This document shows, in pieces, positions 8,798-15,830 of a DNA stretch of 64,000 nt; the first letter of the stretch is position 1, and each line of letters begins with the position of its first letter. Under the pieces are notes generated by a model, which searched no databases, had not been told where the DNA came from, and saw only the letters and a program-made list of their open reading frames with translations. The position numbers were made by a program, and so were the translations under genes. The stretch covers positions 806,001 to 870,000 of the forward strand of contig CAVWVW010000003.1 in NCBI GenBank assembly GCA_963758555.1. The letters are read 5' to 3'. Source of the DNA: CAIUMH01 sp963758555. Lineage in GTDB: Bacteria > Actinomycetota > Acidimicrobiia > Acidimicrobiales > RAAP-2.

Positions 8798-10426
8798 CTA
8801 AGTGCCGTTGGGGGATATGTCGTACCGGGCATTCACCTCCGCTTGCGTCAGTCGAGAGAGAGGCGGCCATGAGCCGCCGGGGGCGGCTCTCGTTCCATGG
8901 TGTTCCGACGACGATGGTCCGTAAAGGCCAGGCCCTCCGGGCGGCCTACGGCCGGCCTTGACTAACCAGCGTCGTCCAGGAAGTAACACGCCAGTCGGAG
9001 TTCGAGTACCTCGGTCCTCCGACACAACTGATCTACTACCAAGACGCAAGCCAACCTCGTCCAACCCGACGAGGATCGGTGGGGCTCCAACCACCTCGAC
9101 AGAGAGCTGGTCTGGGAAGATCCACACCGAATCGACGAGATCGTCAATCAAGATCTGGCGTTCAGACCGTGTCGCATCGTCCCAGAGTCCTTCGATGTCA
9201 AGATCGGTGAGGGCTATCGAGACTTCCTCGAATCGGCGGCTGAGTTCCGTGCGGCGGTCATTCTCAGAGCCCTCTGCAGCTACCTGATCTTCAAGGCTCT
9301 GAATCTGGCTCGTCAGCGTTTGCTCCTGCTTCGAGAAAGAGTCTTTGGTGACCTTTCCGTCGTAGTAGAGCTCGAAGAGGAGATCGAGCTTGTGGCGAAG
9401 AGAAGCGATCGAGCCCGTCAAGGACAACGCTCGATCTTCTACGAGAGTCTGATCGGGTTCGAGAGCGCTCCTGATGGCCGCCTGGAGGTCCTGGTCGTCT
9501 CTCAGCACCTTGAGCCCTAGGAGCGCCGCCCTTTGGAGCCCCAGGGCGGAGCGACCAGGTTGCTTGCAACCTTCCCCTCGATGCTTGCAGTGGTAGAGCG
9601 CCTGGTTGCGATCGTTGTACTTCACTGTCGAGACTCGGCGGCACAGTCCACACCGGACCTTTCCTGAGAGAAGGTCCTTGCTCCGCCGAACTCCCGGAGT
9701 GTGACTTCGGGTACAGGCGTTGAAGGTCTCCAGCGAGACCAGGGGAGTGTGGCGACCTGCGAACCATTCACCCTTGTAGCTCACTTCGCCCAGATAGATC
9801 CGGTTCTCACAGACGTGTCGCACCGTGCCGTACTTCATGGCGACGTCCTCAGCGATGGAAGCAAAGCTCATGCCGGATGCTCTGAGCGCAAAGATGCGTT
9901 CCACCAGGGGAGCCCGATCTGTGACCACTAGCTCTCCGTTGACCATCCTGTAACCCACGGGGGCCGTGTTCTGCCAGTAACCCTGCTCAGCCTTTTGCTG
10001 CATACCGAGGTCGACGTTCTCGATGATCTGGTCACGTGTGAACTGAGCAAACACAGCCTGGATGCCCAGCTGCATCTTGCCGGTGGCGGTAGCGAGGTCG
10101 AGGTCTCCCTCGTTGAGTGAGTGCACTGCAACGTTGTGCTTTTCGAAGAGCTTCGCTAAGACGGAAAAGTCGCCTTGATCACGACTCAGTCGATCCCAAC
10201 GCCAGACAACAAGAGTTGACACCTTGTCCGCTTTGACGAGGTCCAACAATTCACGCATCGCTGGCCGATCGAGGTTCTTTCCCGACCAACCTTCGTCAGC
10301 CAAGATCCGCACAGCACCAAGGTCTCGCATCCGAGCAAAGTCTCGGCAGCGCTTGGCTTGAGCCTCAGGCGAGGTCTCGACCTGGTCTTCTGTCGAGACC
10401 CGTACGTAGGCGATCGTCTGACTCAT
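8798..10426 (-). CDS. Large serine recombinase (element B integrase)
   Basis: A 542-residue relative of the element A integrase. The nucleophile is Ser11 in AYVRVSTEDQ and the catalytic Arg lies in WRWDRLSRDQ. A recombinase domain, a zinc ribbon (RCGLCRRV plus a later Cys pair) and a coiled coil follow. The ATG is nine bases after AAGGAG. Homology to the first integrase ends near VVGAPPILVGLDEVGLR; the last 75 or so residues translate the attachment site and the right-end repeat of element A. The native C-terminus was probably replaced on integration. Confidence 0.9.
   Translation of the reverse strand: MSQTIAYVRVSTEDQVETSPEAQAKRCRDFARMRDLGAVRILADEGWSGKNLDRPAMRELLDLVKADKVSTLVVWRWDRLSRDQGDFSVLAKLFEKHNVAVHSLNEGDLDLATATGKMQLGIQAVFAQFTRDQIIENVDLGMQQKAEQGYWQNTAPVGYRMVNGELVVTDRAPLVERIFALRASGMSFASIAEDVAMKYGTVRHVCENRIYLGEVSYKGEWFAGRHTPLVSLETFNACTRSHTPGVRRSKDLLSGKVRCGLCRRVSTVKYNDRNQALYHCKHRGEGCKQPGRSALGLQRAALLGLKVLRDDQDLQAAIRSALEPDQTLVEDRALSLTGSIASLRHKLDLLFELYYDGKVTKDSFSKQEQTLTSQIQSLEDQVAAEGSENDRRTELSRRFEEVSIALTDLDIEGLWDDATRSERQILIDDLVDSVWIFPDQLSVEVVGAPPILVGLDEVGLRLGSRSVVSEDRGTRTPTGVLLPGRRWLVKAGRRPPGGPGLYGPSSSEHHGTRAAPGGSWPPLSRLTQAEVNARYDISPNGT
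8822..8997 (+). repeat. Right-end repeat, copy 1 (pairs with 13219-13404)
   Basis: About 176 bp, clearly related to the copy at the end of element B. Shared blocks include CCGCTTGCGTCAGTCGAGAG and the run of GGCC-rich palindromes ending in GGCCGGCCTTGACT. It holds a hairpin GAGCCGCC-GGG-GGCGGCTC (8871-8889), and nested palindromes GCCC-TCC-GGGC and GGCC-TAC-GGCC. It ends at CGCCAGTCG, directly abutting the attachment-like site. It could act as a terminator for the cargo gene and as an arm of the recombination site. Confidence 0.85.
8994..9025 (+). repeat. Attachment-like site 2, junction of elements A and B
   Basis: GTCGGAG (8994-9000) and CTCCGAC (9017-9023) are the same seven-base arms as the tRNA-Leu acceptor stem. 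Between them TTCGAGT resembles the T-loop TTCAAGT. After the core, CACAACTG parallels CACCACTG behind the real tRNA. It looks like a diverged, shortened tRNA 3' end left by integration. Confidence 0.7.
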
Positions 10427-10538
10427 CGTCACCACTCCTTTCCGACTGTCTCGCTTGGCGTCGTTGCTCGATTGCTACCAGAACGGCGGCCACCCGTGAG
10501 AGATCCCTTCCGTCAGCCATGACGAATCCCGTGCATCG

Positions 10539-11258
10539 TCACCACCGCCAGGTCCTGACGGGTGGGCCGTTCCAGCCGTCAGAATCGTTCGACGACCAAC
10601 GCTGAACTGCACTCGACTCGGCGCTCCGGGCCAAGGAGTCGATGATGCCCTCCGCCTCGGCGTGGTCGTGGATCCAGATGGACTCTTTGACGGGTGTGAA
10701 GCCTTGTGCAACCTCGTAGCGATGGTTCGATCGACCGACCTGCTCAACCGACCAATCTTTCTGTGCGTATTTGCACCCGTACTGAGCCGCTCGGCGCCAA
10801 CCCTCCCTCTTGTTCGCACACAGCCCAAGTGGCTCGCCTTGCGGACCTCGGGGCGACGTGGCGAAATCAGTCACCCAGACAAAGCCGTGGCCCCACAGCG
10901 CAGCCATATCTTCATGGGGCACCCTCATCGGAACGAAGAAGTTCACGTGCCATCCGTGGCCGCCAGGATGAAGCTCCGGCGAGTACCACCATGGGAACTT
11001 GCTCCCGTGTCGTGTTCGTCTCAGTCGTCGGGCGAGCTCGGCGACTTGCGCCATGGCGGTACGTCGATCGAGTTGGGCTTCAGCGAAAGTCAGTACCCAC
11101 ATGTAGCGAAGGGCATTGCGGACGAAGTACCGCCGAGAGTTCGAAGCTGCTCGGGCATTCGATCGCTGCCATTTGAGCCCCTCACGGAACTCTGTGAGGT
11201 CATCGAGACTCAACGACGTATTCGAGGCTCCAATCGCTTCGTGCCTTGACGACTTCAC
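10539..11258 (-). CDS. Rolling-circle Rep-like protein of element B
   Basis: A 239-residue protein with features of HUH-type rolling-circle initiators. GWHVNFFVPMRV at about residue 105 fits the metal-binding motif 2 in a degenerate form (H-x-N), and YGCKYAQKDW at about residue 160 fits motif 3 with its nicking Tyr and following Lys (YxxKY). It occupies the same place as the Rep-like gene of element A but belongs to another family. The 5' end overlaps the upstream 107-residue gene. The GTG start lacks a clear ribosome-binding site. Confidence 0.62.
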   Translation of the reverse strand: MKSSRHEAIGASNTSLSLDDLTEFREGLKWQRSNARAASNSRRYFVRNALRYMWVLTFAEAQLDRRTAMAQVAELARRLRRTRHGSKFPWWYSPELHPGGHGWHVNFFVPMRVPHEDMAALWGHGFVWVTDFATSPRGPQGEPLGLCANKREGWRRAAQYGCKYAQKDWSVEQVGRSNHRYEVAQGFTPVKESIWIHDHAEAEGIIDSLARSAESSAVQRWSSNDSDGWNGPPVRTWRW

Positions 11259-11523
11259 CGTCGTCAGCGACCCAGCGAGTTACGGGGCGACCGTAGACGT
11301 CAGTAAGACCTTCATCTTCAATGGGGAACCACTTCCGCTTCGGGCTTCGCTGCCCCCCTTTGCCTGGAGCAACCCACACCAGAGTTGCTTCAGCGCACTC
11401 AGCCCATGCGGTGAATCGCCAACCAGATCGTTGTTCGACCTCAGTCGAAGACACTCCGAGTTGTGTCCTTAAGTCAAGTGAAGAGTCGAAGCTCCGCTTC
11501 GACTCGAGCCCTTCGTTTTGCAT
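11200..11523 (-). CDS. Small protein upstream of element B Rep
   Basis: I do not recognise this 107-residue protein. It is rich in Trp and charged residues, with a segment LRTQLGVSSTEVEQRSGW near the N-terminus that could be a DNA-recognition helix. An ATG nine bases after GGAG supports it as a gene. It overlaps the Rep-like gene by 59 bases in another frame, and by position it corresponds to the HTH-like gene of element A, so a regulator or excision role is a guess. Confidence 0.5.
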   Translation of the reverse strand: MQNEGLESKRSFDSSLDLRTQLGVSSTEVEQRSGWRFTAWAECAEATLVWVAPGKGGQRSPKRKWFPIEDEGLTDVYGRPVTRWVADDGEVVKARSDWSLEYVVESR

Positions 11524-11966
11524 TGCCAGATCTCCAGGTAGGAACCAATGGGTCCTGCCTTCTGGATCGCAAAAAGCCGAGCAACCCAGATTGCAGGTTG
11601 CCCGGCCCTTCTCCCTGGAAGTCGGGCTGCCCTTCGGGGGGTGTTTACCCCTGGGCGGTATTGCTCGGGAGAATCAGCACCACCGAGACCTGGTGGCTCC
11701 GTACCTTTTACCGGCCGGCCTTTGAGTTGTGTCCGATGCTCGTCTCAGATCCCTGCGGCTCGGGATGCATAACCGGATCACCAATCTCTGCTCTTCAAAC
11801 CAATCAATCTCAACCGCACACAGATTGAACCACACCCTTGTAACTCATTCACGTCGCCCTGCCAAGAACGACGATTCGCCAAGGATCGAGTGTGCGAGGG
11901 CCGAGTCAGCTCGGGCAGCCAATCGATGCGCAAGTGGACAATGAGACGCTGAAGGAGAAAGGCGAC
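11524..11966. other. Non-coding stretch of element B, possible replication region
   Basis: I see no convincing gene in these 440 bases. The first part is GC-rich with short palindromes (for example CAACC and GGTTG arms around 11585). The part from about 11760 to 11870 is AT-richer than the surroundings. It lies upstream of the leftward operon, so the operon promoter must be here, and an origin is possible. Confidence 0.4.
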
Positions 11967-12095
11967 ATGGCGGTCACTTCTGTGGTTCACGATGCGGCTG
12001 CGGCTCGCCATCTGGGACGAATGATGGCGCCCCTGGGGGCCAGCCCCCAGCCCCCGGACCCACGGCGGTCGCCGGTTCGGCGCTGGAGCGCCTAA
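11967..12095 (+). CDS. Short ORF with strong ribosome-binding site, 42 residues
   Basis: The ATG lies nine bases after AAGGAG, one of the best ribosome-binding sites in the island. The predicted peptide starts MAVTSVVHDAAAARHLGRMM and then becomes Pro/Arg-rich as it runs into a strong hairpin. It may be the surviving start of a lost gene, a leader peptide, or a real small protein. Nothing identifies a function. Confidence 0.3.
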   Translation: MAVTSVVHDAAAARHLGRMMAPLGASPQPPDPRRSPVRRWSA

Positions 12096-12114
12096 CCCCG
12101 GCGACCGCCGTGGG
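12059..12114. repeat. Perfect 17-bp inverted repeat (hairpin)
   Basis: CCCACGGCGGTCGCCGG (12059-12075) is perfectly complementary to CCGGCGACCGCCGTGGG (12098-12114). The 22-base spacer contains a second small palindrome (GGCGC and GCGCC). Immediately upstream CTGGGGG and CCCCCAG form another hairpin. There is no T-run after it, so a classic terminator is not obvious. A single-strand origin, nick site or rho-independent-like stop are options. Confidence 0.85.
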
Positions 12115-12214
12115 CAACCCGTGGGCACCCGTGCGGTTGGTCCCCGGAGGCAAGCCCTATCATCGGCTTCACCCTTCGGCATCAAGCAAGATGTTTCTGC
12201 AACGACCACCCGAT

Positions 12215-12475
12215 TTAGAAGATGGCGCTAAGAACTCCGACGATTGCTAAGAAGCCTCCCAAGATGACGAAGCCCAGACGATATGACCCAGCATCGTTCG
12301 CCACGCTCGCTATTCCAAGCTTGGAGTTCTTCCGCTTCTCATAGGCACCATCGAAGATGTCACCTGGGTTGAACACTCCGAGCAGCGCTACTGACGCACC
12401 AACAACGGCGATCACGATCGACAAAAACTGGAAACCAATCGGTTGGGCTGATCCAAGTTCCATGCCAAACATCAT
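12215..12475 (-). CDS. Small two-helix membrane protein, element B
   Basis: I do not recognise this 86-residue protein. Two hydrophobic segments, about residues 13-34 and 66-86, flank a polar stretch with FDGAYEKRKNSK. Two adjacent ATG codons start it, with GGAAATCAGCC upstream as a weak ribosome-binding site. Its orientation matches the Rep operon, but it lies upstream of that operon and is separate from it. Confidence 0.45.
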   Translation of the reverse strand: MMFGMELGSAQPIGFQFLSIVIAVVGASVALLGVFNPGDIFDGAYEKRKNSKLGIASVANDAGSYRLGFVILGGFLAIVGVLSAIF

Positions 12476-12546
12476 GGCTGATTTCCAATTCTCCAGTTGT
12501 CACAGTCAGAGGCTCCTGCCGTCTCAAAACTAGGGAAGCGAGGTCG

Positions 12547-12584
12547 ATGCAGTTTGCGGGTGCTGTGTTACGGGGAGCGCACCC
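12547..12584 (+). repeat. 38-bp direct repeat, copy 2 (pairs with 8051-8088)
   Basis: One mismatch to copy 1, in the hairpin loop (A to G). The stem GGGTGC (12558-12563) and GCACCC (12579-12584) is intact. It lies about 155 bases upstream of the PH-domain-like membrane protein, which is the same relative position as in element A. Confidence 0.85.
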
Positions 12585-12738
12585 GCCGAGGCCTCACTGC
12601 TCTTGCGACGTACTGCGATGTCCGGTGGCGACGGTGCCTCATTCACCGCTCATGGACTTCAACTCACATCTAGGCCACGATGGATCGTCATCGTCAGGAC
12701 GATTGACGACCACAGGTTCTTAGTACCCAGGAGTGTCC

Positions 12739-13182
12739 ATGCGAGAACGAGTTTGGAGAGTGTCTGTCGCAGGCCGGGTCGGTGCCATCGCACTCGTGGT
12801 CTTCGTTCTTGGGCTGTCAATGTTGATTGCGTTCGGACCAGGACCCAACCAAGAAAGAAGTGCTTGGATCATCGTCTTCGCCTTGGCAGTCGTGTCAGGC
12901 ATCGGTGCGTGGCGCTGGGCCTTCGTCCCCAAAGTGATCCTTCATGACGACACTGTCGAGGTCCGGAATCGTGGCACGACCAAGCTCATTCCCTATGCCG
13001 AGATCGACACCGTCATTCCGACCTACTGGGGTCTTCAGATCCGAACTCGAGATCGTGGCACGACTGTTGCGTGGGCGCTTCAGAAGTCCAACTTATCTAG
13101 GTGGACCCATCGATCGACCCGAGCTGATCTCGCCTGCGGAGAAATCATGCAGTTGGTTGAGGATGCTCACGACGCAGGCTGA
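12739..13182 (+). CDS. PH-domain-like membrane protein, element B cargo
   Basis: A 147-residue protein with two transmembrane helices (about residues 12-32 and 43-63) followed by a beta-rich domain (VILHDDTVEVRNRG, then LIPYAEIDTVIPTYWGLQIR) resembling bacterial PH domains attached to membrane hairpins. The ATG lies five bases after AGGAG; a GTG six bases upstream overlaps that site. This is the cargo gene of element B, in the same place as the lipoprotein gene of element A. Function unknown. Confidence 0.65.
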   Translation: MRERVWRVSVAGRVGAIALVVFVLGLSMLIAFGPGPNQERSAWIIVFALAVVSGIGAWRWAFVPKVILHDDTVEVRNRGTTKLIPYAEIDTVIPTYWGLQIRTRDRGTTVAWALQKSNLSRWTHRSTRADLACGEIMQLVEDAHDAG

Positions 13183-13218
13183 GGGGCACAGCCCCCGACG
13201 TGCGGAAGGGGGCAAACT

Positions 13219-13404
13219 GTACCGGGTTCTCACGTTTCCGCTTGCGTCAGTCGAGAGAGCGGCGGCCATGAGCCACCTGGGGGTGGCTCTGGGTCCATGG
13301 TGTCTTCGACGACGCTGGTCCGTAAAGGCCAAGCCCTACGGGCGGCCTACGGCCGGCCTTGACTGACCACCGTCGTCGGCGTCCAGGGAGCGGTACGCCA
13401 GTCG
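13219..13404 (+). repeat. Right-end repeat, copy 2 (pairs with 8822-8997)
   Basis: About 186 bp, with most blocks of copy 1 retained. The hairpin is now GAGCCACC-TGGG-GGTGGCTC (13270-13289): a G:C pair of copy 1 has become A:T on both arms, so pairing is preserved. Copy 2 ends at CGCCAGTCG and runs into a degraded attachment-like stretch. About 235 bases with no recognisable content then separate it from site 3. Confidence 0.85.
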
Positions 13405-13641
13405 AGTGCCTCGTCCCCTTGCACCCGACGTTCGGCCAGTTGCTCGATGGCTCGTCTAGTCTTGAACCGAACCCACCCAAGGCTCGCCTACCCGGTAAGG
13501 GCGAGTCCCAACCCGCAGTCGGTGAGGGTGGCTGCCCGTTCGAGCCGGGCTGGGTCCGGGACAACCCCGTGCTGCGGGCACGGTGGGAGTCCTTTAACTC
13601 CAGTCGTCCTTGGTTCTCGCACCCCATGATTCGATGCGCCA

Positions 13642-13673
13642 GTCGGAGTTTGAAAGCTTCGGCCCTCCGACAC
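13642..13673 (+). repeat. Attachment-like site 3, right end of element B
   Basis: GTCGGAG (13642-13648) and CTCCGAC (13665-13671) flank a 16-base spacer, as in site 2, and the preceding GCGCCAGTCGGAG is also shared with site 2. CACCG follows the core. The strand and internal spacing match site 2. Confidence 0.7.
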
Positions 13674-14273
13674 CGTTGAAATCGCAGGTCACAGATTTGC
13701 GGTATGACCGGTTTACCGGAAGGTTCCGCCACGGTTCCACCAATGTTCCACCGAGGGCCCGCGGTGGACGTTGTCAGTAGGGCCCCTGGTAAGCGTTGTC
13801 TCCGGCGGGTCAACCCTTCAGGGCCTCGTGTGTCATTTCATCACGGGGGCGAGAGGATCTCCTCCGGATGCCGCAGGGATACGATCTCAGCGAGAACTCT
13901 TTCCGTCCCGTCATCCACTCGGGCTGCTGCTTCGAGCTCGCCGCGTCCCGTTCGGAGGGTGTCGGAATCGACCCGGAGTTAAGCGTTGTGCGGAAATCCT
14001 CAACGCTTAGCCACTGCTCGTCCTCGGTCAGCAGCTCGATGCTTCCCAACCGGATCACTCCAGGGCCCCTCCTCATCGAGATGTTCCGGCCCCGAAGATC
14101 CACGCGGCGACGTTCTCAGCGGCTCCTGACGCCACTGCTTTGGAGCGCCGCCTTCAATCGAGCTCCCTCCGTCTGAATATAGGGACCTCGACCCTCAAAT
14201 TTTTGGGTAGGTCGGCGTACAATTGAAGGCTGGAAAGTGGAGTGAGCCTTCAAGGCGAGACGAGGAGGGAGAA
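13674..14273. other. Gene-poor start of segment C
   Basis: No gene I can support in 600 bases. A minus-strand frame of 97 codons at 13810-14103 exists but has no good start site and no recognisable motif. The last 60 bases are AT-richer (CAAATTTTTGGGT), end in a TACAAT box at 14218-14223, and probably hold the promoter of the STAS gene. Confidence 0.4.
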
Positions 14274-14633
14274 ATGCCAACGATCTTCAATCGTCAGGTA
14301 CGCGAAGTGGGAGATGTCCACCTGGTCACTCTTGGGGGAGAGTTGGACCTTGAGACAGCGGAAGGCCTGTCCGACTGGTTGGTCGATATCTCGGGGTCAC
14401 GAGTCGTGGTGGACCTTCATGACCTCACATTCATGGATAGTTGCGGGCTCTCGGCGTTCATTCTGACCAAGAACCAGCTCGGTGAGGATTTTGTGGTCAC
14501 CCGACCTCAGGCGAACGTGAGGCGCATCTTCGAGATCACGGGACTCTTGAGCCTTCTCTCTGACTGGGATCCGACGTGGTCGCCAAGCGTGAGCTCGCCC
14601 TTAGGAAGTGACGGACAGCCTCAGGGGGGATGA
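14274..14633 (+). CDS. STAS-domain anti-anti-sigma factor
   Basis: A 119-residue single STAS domain of the SpoIIAA/RsbV type. Residues 12-20 (DVHLVTLGG) and 46-60 hold the conserved core, with the phosphorylatable Ser in FMDSCGLSAF. Such proteins bind and inhibit an anti-sigma kinase and so release a sigma factor. The ATG follows GAGGAGGGAGAA, an excellent ribosome-binding site. The matching kinase is 52 bases downstream. The last 20 residues are a disordered tail. Confidence 0.87.
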   Translation: MPTIFNRQVREVGDVHLVTLGGELDLETAEGLSDWLVDISGSRVVVDLHDLTFMDSCGLSAFILTKNQLGEDFVVTRPQANVRRIFEITGLLSLLSDWDPTWSPSVSSPLGSDGQPQGG

Positions 14634-14685
14634 TTGCGGCGCCTAGGCCTGAAACGGGGGCCCGTCGGAACGCACGGAGGTAGGG

Positions 14686-15135
14686 ATGCCCGAGTCTTCG
14701 CTCCTTGATGGACCGAGAGTCCGTGTTCATCGGCGTGGCACGGGGTATCAGGCAGCCATGAGCAGGACATCGTTGCCCCATCCCACTGCTGAGGCTCCAG
14801 CCGCCGCGAGAGAGATGGTGCGTCAGGAGATGGCGCAGTGTGACGCTGACAAGATTGCCACCGCTGAACTCATCATCAGCGAACTCGTCTCGAACGCAGT
14901 CTTGCATGCGAGCACCGCGATCATCATCGAATGCCTCGTGGCAAACAATCAGTTCAGAGCCTCTGTCTCGGATCACGACAACACGTTGCCGTTCGTGCGG
15001 CAAGCCGGCCCCTCCGATGTGCATGGACGGGGGATGAAAGTCGTCGATGCTCTGGCGGACGACTGGGGCAGTCTTGAGATCTCAACCGGCAAGTCGGTTT
15101 GGTTCACCTTACGGTGCCAAGAAGGCGTTGGGTGA
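14686..15135 (+). CDS. RsbW-like anti-sigma serine kinase / ATPase
   Basis: A 149-residue HATPase_c_2 protein. The N-box is ELIISELVSNAVLHA (about residues 62-76), the D/G region is SVSDHDNTLPF, and the G2 motif is DVHGRGMKVVDALADDWG. In the partner-switching scheme such kinases hold a sigma factor and phosphorylate the STAS partner encoded just upstream. No sigma-factor gene is adjacent, so the target lies elsewhere. GGAGGTAGGG precedes the ATG. The first 24 residues are an extension before the usual domain start. Confidence 0.85.
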   Translation: MPESSLLDGPRVRVHRRGTGYQAAMSRTSLPHPTAEAPAAAREMVRQEMAQCDADKIATAELIISELVSNAVLHASTAIIIECLVANNQFRASVSDHDNTLPFVRQAGPSDVHGRGMKVVDALADDWGSLEISTGKSVWFTLRCQEGVG

Positions 15136-15241
15136 TGAGGGTCTCGGTTCTCGGGGCGAACCGATCGACGTTAACGCTAGTGATCCTCGCCTGTGTCGAT
15201 CGCCGGAGGAGCCCCGACGAGTCGACTGTGGCGGACTCGTC

Positions 15242-15475
15242 TTAGAGCGGAGCGACCGCCACCCCTGAGCTCGCCGCTGAGGAGCCGATGGCGCCTGAGG
15301 ATGACGACGTGACGTTCACGGTCCAGCGGCCTACGACGCCGCCGTAGTTGCTCGCTGGCACCACGGTCACAGCAGTGAGATTCGTTTGGCTCGGCCGAAC
15401 AATCGGAAAACTCAGGCCTGGCCTGCTGCAGGCGTCGTTTCTTCCACGTCGCCGCGGGTACAAAACCTTCGACAC
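15242..15475 (-). CDS. Doubtful ORF, possible remnant of a secreted protein
   Basis: The last 55 codons read like the end of a secreted protein (LTAVTVVPASNYGGVVGRW, then a Ser-rich tail ending GVAVAPL), but the upstream part looks non-coding and there is no ribosome-binding site. I would treat it as a fragment. It resembles loosely the repeat region of SecD-like proteins; this is weak. Confidence 0.22.
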   Translation of the reverse strand: MSKVLYPRRRGRNDACSRPGLSFPIVRPSQTNLTAVTVVPASNYGGVVGRWTVNVTSSSSGAIGSSAASSGVAVAPL

Positions 15476-15542
15476 TCTCGAGCCGGAGCATGAAGGAGTC
15501 CCGCCATTTCAAAACTGAGCGGGCCACACGAAAGGAAACGAA

Positions 15543-15830
15543 GTGAGTGACCTGTCAGAGCAACAGAAGAACGAGGACGTGACCTCTCCGTCGGAGAAGC
15601 AGGCAAAGCGAGGCGAGAAAGGAGGAGCGCCCGAGGCCGACGCGGACGACTCCCAGGAACACGCGGCGACAGTTGCCGACGATGACGTGCGGCAGTCGGA
15701 TCGAGAGACACAAGACTCCCCAGATAAAGCCTCTGGGAACGAGGCCTCGAACGACGGTGGAGTCGACGAGCTAGGGGATGATGTGGAGTCCGCTCGCCTG
15801 GCGGGACTGAACGAACCGACGACGGAGTAG
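15543..15830 (+). CDS. Acidic, low-complexity small protein
   Basis: A 95-residue, strongly acidic and hydrophilic protein rich in Asp, Glu, Ser and Ala without hydrophobic segments; it is predicted by eye to be fully disordered. The GTG start is preceded by AAAGGAAACGAA. It follows the anti-sigma pair in segment C. I do not recognise it. Its composition is unlike that of the random frames around it, which supports it as a real gene. Confidence 0.5.
   Translation: MSDLSEQQKNEDVTSPSEKQAKRGEKGGAPEADADDSQEHAATVADDDVRQSDRETQDSPDKASGNEASNDGGVDELGDDVESARLAGLNEPTTE

Larger units (their letters stand above)
4337..9025. mobile_element. Integrated mini-element A at tRNA-Leu
   Basis: A segment of about 4.7 kb bounded on the left by the tRNA-Leu 3' end and on the right by a second copy of CCTCCGACAC. 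It carries, leftwards, a large serine recombinase next to the left end, a replication-initiator-like gene and a small HTH-like gene, and rightwards a membrane protein and a lipoprotein gene. A 38-bp hairpin repeat and a 176-bp repeat lie near the right end. No conjugation genes are present, so it would depend on a helper for transfer. The boundary assignment is inferred from the repeats. Confidence 0.75.
9016..13673. mobile_element. Integrated mini-element B, tandem to A
   Basis: About 4.65 kb between attachment-like sites 2 and 3. It repeats the plan of element A: serine recombinase against the left boundary, Rep-like gene and small gene on the minus strand, then the 38-bp repeat, one plus-strand membrane-protein gene and the right-end repeat. 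The recombinase open frame extends leftwards across the junction. Rep type and cargo differ from A, so B is a relative and not a simple duplication. Confidence 0.72.

Noticed and set aside
13247..13813. Minus-strand ORF of 188 codons over the right-end repeat
   Set aside because: It shares translated sequence with the tail of the element B recombinase only because both read through the same non-coding repeat.
13810..14103. Minus-strand ORF of 97 codons in segment C
   Set aside because: No ribosome-binding site, no motif, and Ser/Arg-rich composition like a random frame.
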